Source: Brachybacterium tyrofermentans
Lineage (GTDB): Bacteria; Actinomycetota; Actinomycetes; Actinomycetales; Dermabacteraceae
DNA: 64,000 nt
Reading direction: 5' to 3'
NCBI RefSeq assembly: GCF_014897585.1
Contig: NZ_JABUXW010000001.1
Location: forward strand, 124,001 to 188,000
Positions 1 to 8,138 of the stretch are shown in pieces. Positions within the stretch are counted from its first letter, which is position 1; each line of letters opens with the position of its first letter. The notes under the pieces were generated by a model. That model was not told where the DNA came from. It saw nothing but the letters and a program-made list of their open reading frames with translations, and did no database searches. The position numbers and the translations under genes are program-made.

Positions 1-532
1 GCGAGCGGGTGGTCGCCGCCCCGAACTTGCCGTCGACCGCGAGTGCGCCGGGGCTGGTGCGCACGTCGTCGCGGGAGGCCGAGTCCTCGCGGCCGCCGGG
101 CTGGGCGTTCGCATCCGCGCCACCGTTGGACCTGGTGAGACCTGCCCGCTTGCCGCAGGTGGGCCACGCTCCGGGGCCCTGCTCATGCAGGGTGCGCTGG
201 GCGATGGCGATCTGCTCGGACTTCGTGGCCTGGTTCGCCTGGCTCGCGAACTCGTGGCCGCCGAAGGCCTTCCAGGTGGAAGGGGAGAACTGGAGCCCTC
301 CGTAGTAGCCGTTGCCCGTGCTGATCGACCAGTTGCCGCCGGACTCGCACTGGGCGACCTTGTCCCAGACACCGGTATCGGCGGTGGCGACCCCGGCCCC
401 GGAGATGCCCAGGCCGGCCGCGATCACGGCGCCGCCGGTCGCGGCCGCCATCTTCGGGGCCACGCGGAGGCCGTGGAAGTACACCGCGGAGCCGTCGGCA
501 CGATGGGTGGGGACACGGGCGGGTGCAGGCAT
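1..532 (-). CDS. Resuscitation-promoting-factor (Rpf) domain protein, C-terminus beyond window
   Basis: Secreted lytic-transglycosylase-like enzyme that cleaves peptidoglycan and helps growth resumption in actinobacteria. The start at 532 (ATG) has an AGGAG ribosome site 7-8 nt upstream. Residues about 28-51 form a hydrophobic signal segment ending in GVATA, with cleavage probable before DTGVWDK. The Rpf fold runs from about residue 53 to 132: CESGGNW contains the family's catalytic Glu (E63), followed by [13 protein letters not shown] and the closing GAWPTC. A polar linker leads to [12 protein letters not shown] near the window edge, which looks like the beginning of a PG_binding_1 domain. 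The 3' end is outside the window. Confident about the Rpf domain, moderate about the second domain. Confidence 0.92.
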   Translation of the reverse strand, partial: MPAPARVPTHRADGSAVYFHGLRVAPKMAAATGGAVIAAGLGISGAGVATADTGVWDKVAQCESGGNWSISTGNGYYGGLQFSPSTWKAFGGHEFASQANQATKSEQIAIAQRTLHEQGPGAWPTCGKRAGLTRSNGGADANAQPGGREDSASRDDVRTSPGALAVDGKFGAATTRS

Positions 533-667
533 TCGGGGGCTCCTGAGGACGGCCACGGGGGAAGGGGCGGGGAAGAGTGCGGCCGACGACGGGCGTCGAC
601 CCTCCCCCACCGTGCCCGTCCCACCAGCACTTCCGGTCAGTTCGATGCCAAGTCCGAGCCATTGCTT

Positions 668-709
668 GGTGAAACTTTTACCGAGAATGGCACCTCGGAG
701 AATGACACC
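668..709. repeat. Operator-like inverted and direct repeats upstream of the Rpf gene
   Basis: Positions 668-682 read GGTGAAACTTTTACC, an almost perfect 15-base inverted repeat. Positions 683-694 (GAGAATGGCACC) and 698-709 (GAGAATGACACC) are direct repeats with a 15-base period. They lie in the 184-base gap between the Rpf gene and the convergent end of the ABC ATPase gene, in a stretch poorer in GC than its surroundings. A regulator-binding site for the Rpf promoter is an inference; no known operator consensus is claimed. Confidence 0.35.
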
Positions 710-716
710 CGGGGAA

Positions 717-1532
717 TTATCGAGTACAAACCGTCGGGACCACCATGGGGGTGCCGGAGGCGGGATCGGGCACCACGAGGCAGTCCAGCGAGAAGACGTC
801 CCGCAGCAGCGCGGGGGTGACCACGTCCTGCGGTGCCCCGGTGGTCACCACCTCGCCCTCGTGCATCACCACCAGGTCGGTCGCGTAGCGCGCGGCCTGG
901 TTGAGGTCGTGGAGGACCACGACGAGGGTGCGCCCGTGCTCGTGGAAGCCCCGCAGCAGCTCGAGCAGCTCGTACTGGTGGGCGATGTCGAGGAAGGTGG
1001 TCGGCTCGTCCAGCAGCATCAGCTCGGTCTCCTGTGCGAGCAGCATCGCCACCCAGACCCGCTGCCGCTGGCCACCGGAGAGCTCGTCCACGAGGCGGTC
1101 GGCGAGCTCGACGGTGCGGGTGGCGGCCAGGGCGCGCTCGACGGCGGCGTCGTCCTCGTCAGTCCAGCGGCGCACCAGGCTGCGATGCGGGAACCGACCC
1201 CGCGAGACGAGGTCGACGACGGTGATCCCGTCGGGGGCGAGCGCGGTCTGGGGCAGCAGACCCAGCCGGCGGGCGACGTCCCGGGCGCGCAGGCGGTGCA
1301 GATCCTTCCCGTCCAGCACGATGCGGCCCGCCGACGGGGTCAGCACCCGCGCGAGCGACCGCAGCAGCGTCGACTTGCCGCAGGCGTTGGGGCCGAGGAT
1401 CACGGTGAAGGAGCCGGGCCGGATCTGCAGGTCGAGGTCGCGTGAGATCGCCCGCTCGCCGTAACCGAGGGTCACCTGCTCGACGCCGAGCACCGGGCGT
1501 TGCCCCACGGGTTCAGGCGAGGACGCGGACAT
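717..1532 (-). CDS. Ferric-siderophore ABC transporter ATPase
   Basis: Cytoplasmic ATPase of a FecE/FepC-type importer, powering siderophore passage through the two FecCD permeases encoded upstream. The 271-residue protein has Walker [10 protein letters not shown] (about 47-55, with Ala where Gly is common), Q-loop PQT, signature LSGGQ (about 151), Walker [13 protein letters not shown] (about 171) and a switch His in VVLHDLNQA. The ATG at 1532 lies inside the last codons of the preceding reductase gene (20-base overlap), so translational coupling is likely. It is the last gene of the leftward iron operon. Confidence 0.95.
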   Translation of the reverse strand: MSASSPEPVGQRPVLGVEQVTLGYGERAISRDLDLQIRPGSFTVILGPNACGKSTLLRSLARVLTPSAGRIVLDGKDLHRLRARDVARRLGLLPQTALAPDGITVVDLVSRGRFPHRSLVRRWTDEDDAAVERALAATRTVELADRLVDELSGGQRQRVWVAMLLAQETELMLLDEPTTFLDIAHQYELLELLRGFHEHGRTLVVVLHDLNQAARYATDLVVMHEGEVVTTGAPQDVVTPALLRDVFSLDCLVVPDPASGTPMVVPTVCTR

Positions 1533-3459
1533 CGAACCCCCATCCCACGCTCGAGGCCGAGACGACCTCGAGACCGGCCCGGCGCACCAGCTCGTCGCGC
1601 TCGGCGCGGGTGCGCAGCCCCGCTTCGCCCCGGGCGAACGCGAGCAGATCGTCCTCGCACTCGTGCTCGTCCAGCGCCTCGTCCTCGAGCGCCTCGCCCA
1701 CCAGCACCACGCGCCCGCCGCCGCAGGCCGCCCTTGCGGCGCGCAGCACCGCGATCGCGGCATCGTCCGGATAGCGGTCCAGCAGGTCCACCAGGAGATG
1801 AGCGTCCGCCGGGCTCGGCGACGGGGCGAACAGCCCCTGCTCCTCGACGGTGACGGCGGCGCCGGCGAGCCGTTCGCGCATCGCCTCGGCGTCCGTCGGA
1901 TCCACCAGCACCGACAGCTCTGCCGCAGGTCGCGCACGGCGCAGGGCAAGGGCGATCTCGTCGGCCCCACGCCCCGAGATCCGCAGCGCGGACCAGTCGG
2001 CGAGCGCCTCCGCCTCCGCGAGCGGGCCGGCCAGGAAGACGGCACGGTCGGCCTCCGCCCGCAGCCGGTCCTGCCGCCGCTGGTGCCGGGTCGACGCCTC
2101 GACGATGCCGAGCCCCTCCAGCACCTGCTCGACGTCGGCGCCGACTCCGGTGCGCACGGCACGCAGCAGGCCGAGGATCGCGAGCTGCTCGAGCCCGTGG
2201 GGGCCGTCCAGCCGCAGGCGGTCCTCGTACCATTCGTCGCTCATCTCGAGCCCGCGGGCGGTGAAGACCCAGCACCAGGTGCCGGATGCCTCCCTGTCAC
2301 GCCTGTCACGCTGCACGATCCCGATGGCCTCGAGATAGCGCAGCAGATGCGACAGACCGCTCTCGGAGCAGCCGCTGCGTGCGGCGAGCTCGGCGGTGGT
2401 CGCCGGGCCGTCGGCGAGGTGGGAGCCGAGGCCGATCGTGGCGGCGATCCGCAGCGCCATCGGGCCCACCAGCTCGGCGGCGTGGAGCAGATCCTCGTCC
2501 TCCTGGGGCTCGGCCCCGGGGGCCGACTCCTCCGGACCGGTCGCGGCCGCCGCAGCCGTCGCGACCTTCTCGATGGAGCCGTCGCCCGACGGCTCGGCAC
2601 CCCCGGGGAGGGCTCCGCCGGTGGCCTCCGCGGGGCCCGAGGAGTCCGCGGCGGCGGGCCGGCGCCAGTACCCGGTGACGTCGAGCTGCTCGGGGTCGAG
2701 CTGCTTCTCACGGCGCAGCCAGCGGCGGAGCGGGGCGAGGGTCAGAGCCTCCCCCGCCGCCCAGGCGAACACCGTGCCCGGCCACCAGGGGGCGGCGCGG
2801 ACGGCGTCGAACAGGAGGCTGGTGGACCCCGCCGGGGCGCCCTCGCGCACCAGCCAGGTGAGCTCCACCCCCTCCGGCACCGTCAGCTCCTGACGGTGCG
2901 AGTCCTCCCCCACCTCGACGAACACCTGCGCCCGTGCCCCCTCGGGGAACTCCTCGAGCCAGCGGCCGATCGCCGGCAGCGCGGTCTCGTCGCCCACGAT
3001 CAGCGACCAGTCCGCCCCGCGGGGATGGGTGCCGGACATCTTCGGGCCGGCGATCTGCACGCTGTCCCCGACCTGCACCGTGCGCGCCCAGGCCGCTGCG
3101 GGCCCGTCCCCGTGCAGCACCAGGTCCACGTCCAGCTCCTGAGCGCCCTGGTCCCAGCGCCGAGCGGTGTAGGTGCGGGAGATCAGGTGAGGGTGGCGCG
3201 GCCAGTCGAGCACGCCGTCGAGCTGCGCGGGCACCAGGGCGACGGGCTCCTCGGGATGGCGCAGGAACAGCTTGAACTCGTCGTCGAAGCCGTCGGAGCG
3301 GAAGGCCTGCACGCGGTGGCCGGAGGGGGCGGTGTGCGCCGCCAGGCCGGGGCCGCCCAGGGTGACGCGGCGCATCGCCGGGGTCACGTCGACGGCGGCG
3401 CGCACCACCAGCTCGCGGGTGGTGATGGGGTAGAAGGTCCAGTCTCGCAGGGAGCGCAC
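1513..3459 (-). CDS. Siderophore-interacting flavin reductase fused to a methyltransferase-like domain
   Basis: Releases iron from imported ferric siderophores by reduction. The N-terminal about 270 residues match the SIP/FAD_binding_9 family: an FAD site around SRTYTARRW, substrate-domain text such as DWSLIVGDETALPAIGRWL, and the closing LDVTGYWR. After an Ala/Gly/Pro-rich linker, residues from about 310 resemble the second half of O-methyltransferase family 2: a winged-helix dimerisation part (TTAELAARSGCSESGLSHLLRY is cut short here to TTAELAARSGCSESG) and a Rossmann-like part ending DLLAFARGEAGLRTRAE. Total is 648 residues, about twice a usual SIP. The GTG at 3459 is preceded by GAGAGGAA. 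Whether the second domain binds SAM is not shown; the glycine-rich SAM loop appears degenerate. Confidence 0.87.
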   Translation of the reverse strand: MRSLRDWTFYPITTRELVVRAAVDVTPAMRRVTLGGPGLAAHTAPSGHRVQAFRSDGFDDEFKLFLRHPEEPVALVPAQLDGVLDWPRHPHLISRTYTARRWDQGAQELDVDLVLHGDGPAAAWARTVQVGDSVQIAGPKMSGTHPRGADWSLIVGDETALPAIGRWLEEFPEGARAQVFVEVGEDSHRQELTVPEGVELTWLVREGAPAGSTSLLFDAVRAAPWWPGTVFAWAAGEALTLAPLRRWLRREKQLDPEQLDVTGYWRRPAAADSSGPAEATGGALPGGAEPSGDGSIEKVATAAAAATGPEESAPGAEPQEDEDLLHAAELVGPMALRIAATIGLGSHLADGPATTAELAARSGCSESGLSHLLRYLEAIGIVQRDRRDREASGTWCWVFTARGLEMSDEWYEDRLRLDGPHGLEQLAILGLLRAVRTGVGADVEQVLEGLGIVEASTRHQRRQDRLRAEADRAVFLAGPLAEAEALADWSALRISGRGADEIALALRRARPAAELSVLVDPTDAEAMRERLAGAAVTVEEQGLFAPSPSPADAHLLVDLLDRYPDDAAIAVLRAARAACGGGRVVLVGEALEDEALDEHECEDDLLAFARGEAGLRTRAERDELVRRAGLEVVSASSVGWGFDVRVLA

Positions 3460-3533
3460 AGGGGTTCCTCTCGAACGGGGCGGGGTCAGGGATCGGCAGG
3501 GGCAGGGCGGGAAGGGAGGCGCAGGGGCGGGGG

Positions 3534-4607
3534 TCAGGGGCGCCGTCGGCGCCTCTCGCGCAGGATCAGATGGAGCAGGTAGCAGCCGCCGACCACGACG
3601 GTCACCAGGCCCACGGGCACCGGCTGGGGCAGGGCGTGCTGGCCCACCAGGTCGGCGGCGCCCAGCAGCACCGCGCCCAGCAGGGCGGTGGGCACGAGCG
3701 GGGCATCGCCCTGTCCCGCGAGGCGCCGGACGATCTGGGGCGCCACCAGGGACACGAAGGCGATCGGCCCGCAGGCCGCAGTGACCACGGCGGTCAGCGC
3801 CACGCCCGCGACCACGGCGACGGCCCAGACGCGCCGCCTCACCACCCCGTGAGCGAGGGCGACATCGTCGCCCAGCTCGAGCTCCCGCAGGGCCGGGGCG
3901 ACGGTCGCGACGAGGGCGAGCAGCAGGCCGATGGCGAGCGTGCCCCACCGCAGCATGGTCGTGTCGACGCTCGCGAGGGACCCGGCTCCCCAGATCGCGG
4001 CGCCGAGGGCGATCTCGCGCCGCGCGACCAGCAGCAGATAGGAGTTCAGCGCGCCGAGCATGGAGGAGACCGCGATGCCGACGATGATCAGGCGGAAGCC
4101 CTGCATCCCGCGGCGGTGGGCGAGCACATAGATCACCAGCGCCGTGGCGATGCCGCCGGTGATCGCCCCGGCCGCGACCTGCAGGTAGCCACCGCCGAGC
4201 ACGAGCAGCACCAGCAGCGCCCCGGTGTACGAGCCGGTGGAGAAGCCGATGATGTCGGGGCTGGCCAGGGGATTGCGGGTGAGGGACTGGAACACGGCGC
4301 CGGAGACGGCGAGCGCGGCGCCGAACACGAGGGCGGCGAGGGCTCGCGGGAGGCGCCAGTCCCGGACGATGACCGTGGTGATCTCGTCGCCCCGCCCGGC
4401 GAGCGCAGCGAACACCTGCTGCCCGGAGAGGCGGTAGTCCCCGAGCATCAGGGCGAGCAGGCTCACCACGGCCCCCGTCAGCAGCAGCACGGCGGACAGG
4501 CGCAGCGCCCGGCGCTCGAGGCGGAGCCGCACCGGGCCCAGGGCGAGGTGGAGGAAGCGGTCCCGGTGCGCCGAGAGCACGGCCGGGCGGCGGTCGAGGT
4601 CGGTCAC
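3534..4607 (-). CDS. FecCD-family siderophore ABC permease (second subunit)
   Basis: Integral membrane permease for ferric-siderophore import, 357 residues with about nine to ten hydrophobic helices. Family marks include RLPRALAALVFGAALAVSGA, FQSLTRNPLASPDIIG and CGPIAFVSLVAPQIVRRLAG, the last being the BtuC/FecCD cytoplasmic coupling region. The GTG start at 4607 overlaps the stop of the upstream permease (GTGA), and an AGGAGG lies about 11 nt before it inside that gene. It would form a heterodimer with the preceding gene's product and bind the ATPase encoded downstream. Confidence 0.95.
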   Translation of the reverse strand: MTDLDRRPAVLSAHRDRFLHLALGPVRLRLERRALRLSAVLLLTGAVVSLLALMLGDYRLSGQQVFAALAGRGDEITTVIVRDWRLPRALAALVFGAALAVSGAVFQSLTRNPLASPDIIGFSTGSYTGALLVLLVLGGGYLQVAAGAITGGIATALVIYVLAHRRGMQGFRLIIVGIAVSSMLGALNSYLLLVARREIALGAAIWGAGSLASVDTTMLRWGTLAIGLLLALVATVAPALRELELGDDVALAHGVVRRRVWAVAVVAGVALTAVVTAACGPIAFVSLVAPQIVRRLAGQGDAPLVPTALLGAVLLGAADLVGQHALPQPVPVGLVTVVVGGCYLLHLILRERRRRRP

Positions 4608-5683
4608 AGCCCGCTCAGCCTCCTGCGCGCGCGCACCAGCACGATCAGCACCGGGGCGCCGACGAAGGCGGTGACCACCCCGGCGGGCATCTCCGCGGGC
4701 GCCACCAGGACACGTCCGAGCACGTCCGCGGCCAGCAGCAGCACGGCACCGCCGAGGGCGCTCAGCGGCAGCAGCCGCACCTGGTCCGGGCCCACGCACC
4801 AGCGGATCACGTGCGGCACCATCAGCCCCACGAAGCCGATCGGGCCGCAGATCGCCACCGCGCTCCCGGCCAGCAGGGTGATCGCCGCGATCACCGCGAC
4901 GCGCACGGCGCGCACGGGCACGCCGTGGGCGATGGCCACCTCGTCCCCGAGCGCGAGGGCGTTCAGCGAGCCGGCGCAGGCCAGGGCCAGCAGCCCTCCG
5001 AGGCCGAGATACGGGAGCATCGGCAGCAGGTGGGCGGTGCCGCGGTTCTCGAGGGTGCCCACCGTCCAGGAGCGCATGGCGTCGAAGGTGTCGGGATCGG
5101 CGAGGGTCACCATCCCGGTGATGCCGCTGAGCACGGCGCCGAGGGCGAGGCCCGCCAGCACCAGGCGCAGCGGGTCGGGGCCGGAGCGGCCGGTCGCGCC
5201 GATGAGGTGCACCGCGACGGTGGTGAGCAGCGCGCCGGCGAAGGCGAACCAGGCATAGCCGCTGATGCCCACCACGCCCGTGAGGGCGATGCCGAGGGTG
5301 ACGGAGAAGGCGGCGCCCGCGTCGACCCCGAGGATGCCGGTGTCGGCGAGAGGGTTGCGGGTCAGGGCCTGCACGAGCGCCCCCGCGACACCGAGGGCGG
5401 CGCCGACGGCGAGGGCGGTCAGGCTGCGCGGCACCCGCATGGACAGCACGATGTAGCGCTCGTCGGGATCCACGACGAGTTCCACCCCCAGCTCAGCGCG
5501 CAGCACGTCCAGGACGGCCACCTCCCGCGCCCCGACCGCGATCGAGCAGGCCACAGCCAGCAGCAGCAGGACGACCAGCGCCGCTGCGGTGAGGCCGACG
5601 GCCCGCCGACCGCGGCGGCGGGCCGGCCGAGCTGGGGCACCGCGGTGCGGCCGTCCCGGCGCCGCCGTGGTCGCCGTGCTCAC
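4604..5683 (-). CDS. FecCD-family siderophore ABC permease (first subunit)
   Basis: Partner permease of the siderophore importer, 359 residues. A basic N-terminal tail (ARPARRRGRRAVG) precedes the first membrane helix. Family motifs are RVPRSLTALAVGAALGVAGA, QALTRNPLADTGILGV and CGPIGFVGLMVPHVIRW. The GTG start (5683-5681) overlaps the TGA of the binding-protein gene in a GTGA junction, so expression should be coupled to the lipoprotein upstream. Confidence 0.95.
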   Translation of the reverse strand: MSTATTAAPGRPHRGAPARPARRRGRRAVGLTAAALVVLLLLAVACSIAVGAREVAVLDVLRAELGVELVVDPDERYIVLSMRVPRSLTALAVGAALGVAGALVQALTRNPLADTGILGVDAGAAFSVTLGIALTGVVGISGYAWFAFAGALLTTVAVHLIGATGRSGPDPLRLVLAGLALGAVLSGITGMVTLADPDTFDAMRSWTVGTLENRGTAHLLPMLPYLGLGGLLALACAGSLNALALGDEVAIAHGVPVRAVRVAVIAAITLLAGSAVAICGPIGFVGLMVPHVIRWCVGPDQVRLLPLSALGGAVLLLAADVLGRVLVAPAEMPAGVVTAFVGAPVLIVLVRARRRLSGL

Positions 5684-6750
5684 CCGAGGACCGGCGCGAC
5701 GGCCTCGGAGAACTTCGCGACCGTCCAGGGGGTCGAGAGCGCATTGGGGTAGTCGAAGCCCCAGGCGATGGGGAGGGTGCCGTCCTCGTCGGGCTCGATG
5801 ATCGCGACCCGTCCCTCCTGCACGGCCGGCAGGGACTGGTACAGCTGGTTGGCCTCGAGCCACGCCTGTGCCTCCTCGGGCGTGCCGTGGCCTCCATGCT
5901 GGGCGATCACCACGAGATCCGCCTCGATCATGTCCAGGTTCTCGAGGCTGACGTCGCCCTGGGCGGCGGCGAGGGCGTCGGCCTGCGGCTGCGGGGCGAA
6001 GCCCCAGGACGTGGCGACCTCCTCGACGACGGAGCCGGTGTAGTTCGAGACGGAGATGCCGGCCTGCTCGCCGCGGTTGAGCACGAAGGAGAGGGTGGTG
6101 CCCTGCCATTCGGGGTGGGCGGCAGCGGTGTCCACGGCGAGCTGCTCGGTCTCCTCGACGACGCGCTCGGCGGTCTGCGCGAGGTCGAGGGCGAGGCCGA
6201 CCCGACGGATCACGTCCCGCCAGTCGTACTCCCAGGACTCCTGGTCCTCGTAGGACTCCATGGTCAGGACCGGGGCGATCTGCGCGAGCCGCTCGAAGTC
6301 CTGGTCGAGGCTGCCGTAGGTGGTCGCGACGATGAGATCGGGGGCGGCGGCGAGGAGCTGCTCGAGGGGCAGGCCGGCATCGGCCCAGATGTCGTACTCC
6401 TCGACCTCGTGGCCCTCCATCGCCTCGCGCTGCCACGGGGTCAAGATCTCATCGGTGATCACCGGGAAGGCGCCGAGGGCGAGCACGGCCTCGAGGTCCT
6501 GGATGCCGGAGACGACCGCGATCCGGGAGGGACGCTCCTCGAGGGTGGTGGTGCCGAAGGGGGAGACCAGCTCGAGCGGGTAGGTGGTGGCGCCCTCACC
6601 GGCGGGCACGCGCGAGGCGTCCGGGGCGGCGGCGTCCTCCGCGGCCGCGGCGTCTCCGTCGGCGCCGGTGCCGCAGGCGGCGGCGAGGCCGCCGAGTCCG
6701 GCGGCGCCGAGGGCGGTGAGGGCATGACGGCGGGTGAGGTGCAGGGGCAC
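5680..6750 (-). CDS. Siderophore-binding lipoprotein of an iron ABC transporter
   Basis: Extracytoplasmic receptor that captures ferric siderophores for the FecCD permeases. It has 356 residues, begins MPLHLTRRHALTALGAAGLG and carries a lipobox at LAAAC, so it is anchored by a lipidated Cys near residue 26. The RR pair could also permit Tat export. The mature part fits the FhuD/FepB class III fold: SRIAVVSGIQDLEAVLALG, a long backbone helix, then DLVVIAQHGGHG. The GTG start at 6750 is preceded by AAGGAC 7 nt upstream. First gene of the iron operon and 57 bases from an iron box. Confidence 0.94.
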   Translation of the reverse strand: MPLHLTRRHALTALGAAGLGGLAAACGTGADGDAAAAEDAAAPDASRVPAGEGATTYPLELVSPFGTTTLEERPSRIAVVSGIQDLEAVLALGAFPVITDEILTPWQREAMEGHEVEEYDIWADAGLPLEQLLAAAPDLIVATTYGSLDQDFERLAQIAPVLTMESYEDQESWEYDWRDVIRRVGLALDLAQTAERVVEETEQLAVDTAAAHPEWQGTTLSFVLNRGEQAGISVSNYTGSVVEEVATSWGFAPQPQADALAAAQGDVSLENLDMIEADLVVIAQHGGHGTPEEAQAWLEANQLYQSLPAVQEGRVAIIEPDEDGTLPIAWGFDYPNALSTPWTVAKFSEAVAPVLG

Positions 6751-6806
6751 GATGGGTCCTTCGCTCGAGAGGGTGCGCTGGGCGGCGGTCGACGCGCAGC
6801 CCCTAG

Positions 6807-6825
6807 TAAGGTAAGCCTCAGCTAC
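6807..6825. promoter_or_regulatory. DtxR/IdeR-like iron box
   Basis: TAAGGTAAGCCTCAGCTAC agrees at 13 of 19 positions with the actinobacterial iron-box consensus TTAGGTTAGGCTAACCTAA, keeping the dyad-symmetric core. It lies between the leftward siderophore-transport operon and the rightward AraC-type/esterase operon, so one bound Fe-repressor could control both. Iron repression is inferred from position and consensus. Confidence 0.65.
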
Positions 6826-6914
6826 ATCGGTGGGACCACACGGAGGAGGCCATCACGTATCCGATCGCGACACCGGACCGCGGCGGCGCAGCGGCGACCA
6901 CCCTGCCGCGCACC

Positions 6915-8138
6915 GTGCGCCTCCGCCCGCGCGTGCACGCCGAGGCCGATCTGGTGCTGTGGTGCCGCACCGGGTGCGCGCGCGTCGGAGTGTCCGACGC
7001 AGTGCCCGGTGCAGAGGAGGCACGCCCTCTCGCGGTGCCTGCCGACAGCGCCCTGCTGCTCCGCGCGGGGCAGCGGCACACCGTCGAGGTCCCCGCCGGG
7101 ACGCTCCTGCATCCCGTCTTCCTGCCGCCGCGCGGCGCGCCCGGGACCGGTTCGCCGACAGGGAGCCCGGTGGTCGAGGTGGACCGGGGCCTCGCGGCCG
7201 CGCTGCTGGCGCTCTCCGTGGCGGGCACGACGGATCTGCGCCCCGCGGAGTCCCGCCTGCGGGCACTCGGAGAGGCGGTCCGCTCGCGGATGGCCGGCGG
7301 GGCCTCGCACCGGATGCGCCCTCCTCCCACCTCGCACATCGAATGGGTCACCAACCGGGACGAGCACGTGCTGGTGATCGCCGCCTTCGGGCCGGCCACC
7401 GTGATGGTCCGCGATGTGGCCGGGGGCTGCGCCGCGGTGGACCTGGCCGAGCACATGGCGCTCGCGGTGCCGCCGGGGGTGCCGCACCGGATCCTCACCC
7501 GGGAGGCGGGTGTCGCTCTGCCCGTGTTCCATCACGGGACCGGGCTCTCCCTCGACGGGGCGGAGGGGCGCATCGAGCTCATGTACCTGCCGGCGCGGAC
7601 GCGGCTGCGCGCGGAGCATCATGCGGTCGCCGGCTCTTCGGCGCTGCGACCTCCGGGCTTCGACGAGACCGCGCTGCCGCGAGCGCTGGCCGGCCTCGTG
7701 CAGCGCACCGGCGTGCTGCGCCTCGACGGCGGCGCCCCGGCACCGGTGGACCTGCTGCGCGAGCGGGTGATCCGGGACCCGGCCGGGAGCTGGTCGCCGG
7801 CGACCTGGGAGCGTCTGGAGGGCGGCGCGACCGCGCCCTGCCCCCACCGTCGCACGCTCGAGCGCGCCGTCCGGGAGGCGACCGGCACCGGGTTCGTGAG
7901 CTGGCGGAACCAGGTGCGGGCGGAGCAGGCGGAGGATCTGCTCGCCGCCGGGATGCCGGTGAAGACGGTGGCCCGACGCATGGGCTTCGCCCACGCCAGC
8001 GGCTTCTCCCGCGCCTTCCGCCAGGTCACGGGTGCCGCCCCGGAATCGGTGACCCGCAGGACCGTCCCCGGGGATCTCGCACCGCCCCTCCCCCCTCCCG
8101 TCCCGCCCTGGCGGGCCCAGACCAGGAGCCGCCCATGA
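6915..8138 (+). CDS. AraC-family transcriptional regulator
   Basis: Likely regulator of siderophore use, 407 residues from the first conventional start. The C-terminus has the AraC double helix-turn-helix: RRTLERAVREATGTGFVSWR, then the second helix pair VKTVARRMGFAHASGFSRAF. Two cupin-like sensing segments seem present, around residues 25-75 (ADSALLLRAGQRHTVEVPAG) and 140-200 (HMALAVPPGVPHRI), as in regulators that sense chelates. The start is uncertain: GTG 6915 has no ribosome site, whereas GGAGGAGG at 6842-6849 directly precedes an in-frame ATC ACG TAT at 6852. The reading frame is open back to that point, so the true start may be non-canonical. The stop overlaps the next ATG (ATGA). Confidence 0.85.
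   Translation: MRLRPRVHAEADLVLWCRTGCARVGVSDAVPGAEEARPLAVPADSALLLRAGQRHTVEVPAGTLLHPVFLPPRGAPGTGSPTGSPVVEVDRGLAAALLALSVAGTTDLRPAESRLRALGEAVRSRMAGGASHRMRPPPTSHIEWVTNRDEHVLVIAAFGPATVMVRDVAGGCAAVDLAEHMALAVPPGVPHRILTREAGVALPVFHHGTGLSLDGAEGRIELMYLPARTRLRAEHHAVAGSSALRPPGFDETALPRALAGLVQRTGVLRLDGGAPAPVDLLRERVIRDPAGSWSPATWERLEGGATAPCPHRRTLERAVREATGTGFVSWRNQVRAEQAEDLLAAGMPVKTVARRMGFAHASGFSRAFRQVTGAAPESVTRRTVPGDLAPPLPPPVPPWRAQTRSRP

Noticed and set aside
541..720. Leader of the Rpf gene as a c-di-AMP (ydaO-type) riboswitch
   Set aside because: Rpf genes of actinobacteria often have one, but I could not find the conserved core pieces in this 180-base stretch; only the repeats at 668-709 stand out. A covariance-model search would settle it.
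1663..3582. A 639-codon plus-strand frame over the SIP gene
   Set aside because: Antisense artefact; no start signal, and the SIP gene explains the region.
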